This document shows, in pieces, positions 6,184 through 7,784 of a stretch of DNA of 7,784 nt (positions within the stretch are counted from its first letter, which is position 1; the number at the start of each line of letters is the position of its first letter). A program made the position numbers and the translations under genes. The DNA is from an uncultured Hippea sp. (GTDB taxonomy: Bacteria; Campylobacterota_A; Desulfurellia; JAADFJ01), in assembly GCA_913009315.1 (NCBI GenBank), contig CAJVZA010000071.1, positions 1 through 7,784 of the forward strand, written 5' to 3'. The notes beneath the pieces are model-generated. The model had not been told where the DNA came from and did no database searches. It was given only the letters and a program-made list of their open reading frames with translations.

Positions 6184-7554
6184 TCAACTCCCATTCCTAC
6201 AATTTATTTTAATTATCATTCTGCTTTGCATATCGACTTTTACCCTATTATCAATCTGAACAGGCAGAGCTGCAATAATTCCCTGCTCATCACATAAAAT
6301 ATAGATATATTTTCTGAAATAAACCGGTATCATTTTTTTCATTAAGAATCTAAATATCTTTACTTCATTCTTCATACCAAAAGGGACAAACCGATCCCCT
6401 TCTCTTGCGGTTCTCAAGTGTATCTTCCCTGTTGTTTTATGCAAATCAAAATAAAGACTATTTGATTTTTTTTCATATTTGTATAGAGGAAACTTTGCAG
6501 GCTTCTTGCCGTAATCAGCCTTTATTGTAACATTGCCGATCTTTATCTTCTTTTTCAGATCCAATTCGATATTAATCGGAAAATCATTTTTTTTATTCGT
6601 AAAGGCAATATACCCGCAGCTGACCAATACTCGAAAATCTCCATATAAGGCTGCACCGCTGCCCTTTTTTATTCGACTAAGCGCATTCTCAGTAAAATTT
6701 AACGGAGGATTATAAAAACTTCCGGTAACCTTCATATAAAAAAAATTTATAAGACGAAACTGGAGAACCTTCTCGAAATTCAAAAACTTGTCTCTTGTTA
6801 TTTCCCAGAAATCTGTTTTTCTGCTAAAAAATTTCAGGCGTTTAAACATTTCATTGTCAATGAAATTGTTCTCATCGTTTAGATATTTGACATTTCTGCT
6901 TACTGTTACGGACAGATTTGTATTTAATTTTCTCAAGCTTGGGATAATATTTATTCTTATATAATTTCTTCTGTATCTTGTGTCGTTATTTGTTTCATCA
7001 ATTCTGTATTCCTGATTATTTTCATTTAAAAAGGCAATCAAATCCTTTCTGACAAACGATAACAGCGGTCTTACAAAAATACCTCGTCTTGCATGAATTC
7101 CTGAAATTCCACCGAGTCCGGAGCCTCTTACCATTCTCAGAAGCACGGTTTCTACCTGATCATCTGCAGTATGGGCAACAGCAATAAAATCCAGTCCCAT
7201 TATCTTTGCAGAATTCTCAAAAAAGTTATATCTAACTATTCTGGCAGATTCTTCAGGAGACATTTTATTATTTTTGTGAAACTCTTCAACATCCGATGAG
7301 CCTGTTAGAAAAGGTAAACTCAGTTTTCGAGCCAGATTTTTTACAAAGATTCGATCGTCCGATGATTTTTTACGCAGTTTGTGATCAAAATGAAGCACTA
7401 CAAGATGTTTTCTAAGCTCTTGCACGGAATGCATAAGCAGTAAAAGCGCAACGGAATCAGGACCTCCGGAAACAGCTATACCTATCCTGTTGTTATATAT
7501 AAAATCGAAATTTTTATAAAGCTCTGATTGAAACTCAGACACATAATATGACAT
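6184..7554 (-). CDS. tilS: tRNA(Ile)-lysidine synthase
   Basis: 456 aa from the ATG at 7554. The enzyme attaches lysine to C34 of tRNA-Ile(CAU) using ATP, changing both codon reading (AUA) and charging (Met to Ile). The PP-loop SGGPDS is at 29-34, followed by VVLHFDHKLR (52-61), AHTADDQVETVLLRMVRGSG (127-146) and DETN...RRNYIR (186-200), all typical of the catalytic half. A C-terminal TilS domain (about 377-450) begins with LRTAREGDRFVPFG. The open frame extends upstream to 7629, but that stretch runs through the tRNA gene, so the start at 7554 is preferred. No Shine-Dalgarno is visible before it. It lies 24 nt behind a tRNA in the same direction without an intervening terminator and overlaps the expression region of hldD. 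Confidence 0.95.
   Translation of the reverse strand: MSYYVSEFQSELYKNFDFIYNNRIGIAVSGGPDSVALLLLMHSVQELRKHLVVLHFDHKLRKKSSDDRIFVKNLARKLSLPFLTGSSDVEEFHKNNKMSPEESARIVRYNFFENSAKIMGLDFIAVAHTADDQVETVLLRMVRGSGLGGISGIHARRGIFVRPLLSFVRKDLIAFLNENNQEYRIDETNNDTRYRRNYIRINIIPSLRKLNTNLSVTVSRNVKYLNDENNFIDNEMFKRLKFFSRKTDFWEITRDKFLNFEKVLQFRLINFFYMKVTGSFYNPPLNFTENALSRIKKGSGAALYGDFRVLVSCGYIAFTNKKNDFPINIELDLKKKIKIGNVTIKADYGKKPAKFPLYKYEKKSNSLYFDLHKTTGKIHLRTAREGDRFVPFGMKNEVKIFRFLMKKMIPVYFRKYIYILCDEQGIIAALPVQIDNRVKVDMQSRMIIKINCRNGS
6188..6192 (-). promoter_or_regulatory. Shine-Dalgarno GGGAG of hldD
   Basis: Lies inside the last codons of tilS, 6 nt before the ATG at 6181 and immediately adjacent to the alternative TTG at 6187, which it therefore cannot serve. 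It supports translational coupling with tilS. Confidence 0.75.
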
Positions 7555-7578
7555 ACTATCTATTTGTTGGTTGCGTAA

Positions 7579-7655
7579 TGGTGGCGGCGAAGGGATTTGA
7601 ACCCCTGGCACTGCGGATATGAGCCGCATGCTCTAACCGACTGAGCTACGCCGCC
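7579..7655 (-). tRNA. tRNA-Met (CAT anticodon), elongator type
   Basis: 77 nt with an encoded CCA end (7581-7579). Acceptor GGCGGCG pairs with CGCCGCC, D arm GCTC/GAGC, anticodon stem TGCGG/CCGCA with loop CTCATAT, and T arm AGGGG/CCCTT with loop TTCAAAT. A CAT anticodon could be initiator Met, elongator Met or tRNA-Ile2. The first acceptor pair is a Watson-Crick G-C, against initiator. Acceptor pairs 4 and 5 are G-C rather than the C-G pairs of E. coli tRNA-Ile2 recognised by TilS, so elongator Met is most likely. It sits 16 nt after 5S rRNA as part of the rRNA operon. Confidence 0.96.
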
Positions 7656-7671
7656 CTTCTTCATAAATACC

Positions 7672-7784
7672 CCCCTGGCAGCAACCTACTCTCCCAAGAA
7701 TCTTAGTACCATCGGCGACGTCGGGCTTAACTTCCGAGTTCGGAATGGGTTCGGGTGTTTCCCCGGCTCTATAACCACCAGAGG
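7672..7784 (-). rRNA. rrf: 5S ribosomal RNA, complete or nearly so, at the right edge
   Basis: On the minus strand the conserved segments CCGAACCCATTCCGAACTCG, AAGTTAAGC, GATGGTACT and GGGAGAGTAGG appear in the right order. The 5' strand CCTCTGGTGG (7784-7775) pairs with the 3' strand CTGCCAGGGG (7681-7672), with some G-U pairs, forming helix I. About 113 nt are visible against the usual 115-120, so at most a few 5' bases are cut off. 23S rRNA is expected just beyond the edge. Confidence 0.95.

Noticed and set aside
7555-7629. 25-residue N-terminal extension of TilS
   Set aside because: It would translate through the tRNA-Met gene; family proteins begin shortly before the PP-loop, as from the ATG at 7554.
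1-7784. CRISPR array, integrase, transposase, toxin-antitoxin or defence genes
   Set aside because: No regularly spaced direct repeats and no coding sequence matching these families were found on either strand.

Overview
The window looks like chromosomal DNA of an AT-rich (my estimate by eye: mid-to-upper 30s % G+C) Gram-negative bacterium. Supporting signs are an ADP-heptose epimerase for LPS inner-core sugar, a membrane-anchored PpiD-type periplasmic foldase, and an rRNA operon tail with a CCA-encoding tRNA. I cannot name the genus. A deep-branching proteobacterial, Desulfobacterota-like or Deferribacterota-like lineage is only a guess. Every supported gene lies on the minus strand, so transcription runs from the right edge to the left.

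Right to left: a 5S rRNA (7784-7672) and an elongator-type tRNA-Met(CAT) (7655-7579) form the end of an rRNA operon. With only 24 nt between and no visible terminator, tilS follows (start 7554). hldD starts 2 nt after the tilS stop. A 261-nt gap then carries a palindromic repeat (copy B). Next comes a PflX-like radical SAM protein that overlaps ppiD by 4 nt (ATGA). A second gap of 267 nt carries a diverged copy of the same repeat (copy A), ending close to the start of nth (endonuclease III). A LysR-type regulator follows after 110 nt. At the extreme left, a strong ribosome-binding site and start codon show another minus-strand gene beginning at the window edge.

Most of the genes are housekeeping: tRNA modification, LPS heptose, envelope protein folding and base-excision repair. 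I see no new defence, secretion or mobile system. The items most worth following are non-coding: (1) two diverged copies of a palindromic repeat of about 105-160 bp, in the same orientation, occupying the two longest gaps of the run from tilS to nth; (2) two near-identical palindromes, one about 65 bp upstream of the predicted lysR transcription start and one about 60 bp upstream of that of the edge gene, which suggest an autoregulated LysR controlling the next gene; (3) tilS placed directly behind an rRNA-tRNA transcript, without a recognisable Shine-Dalgarno sequence.
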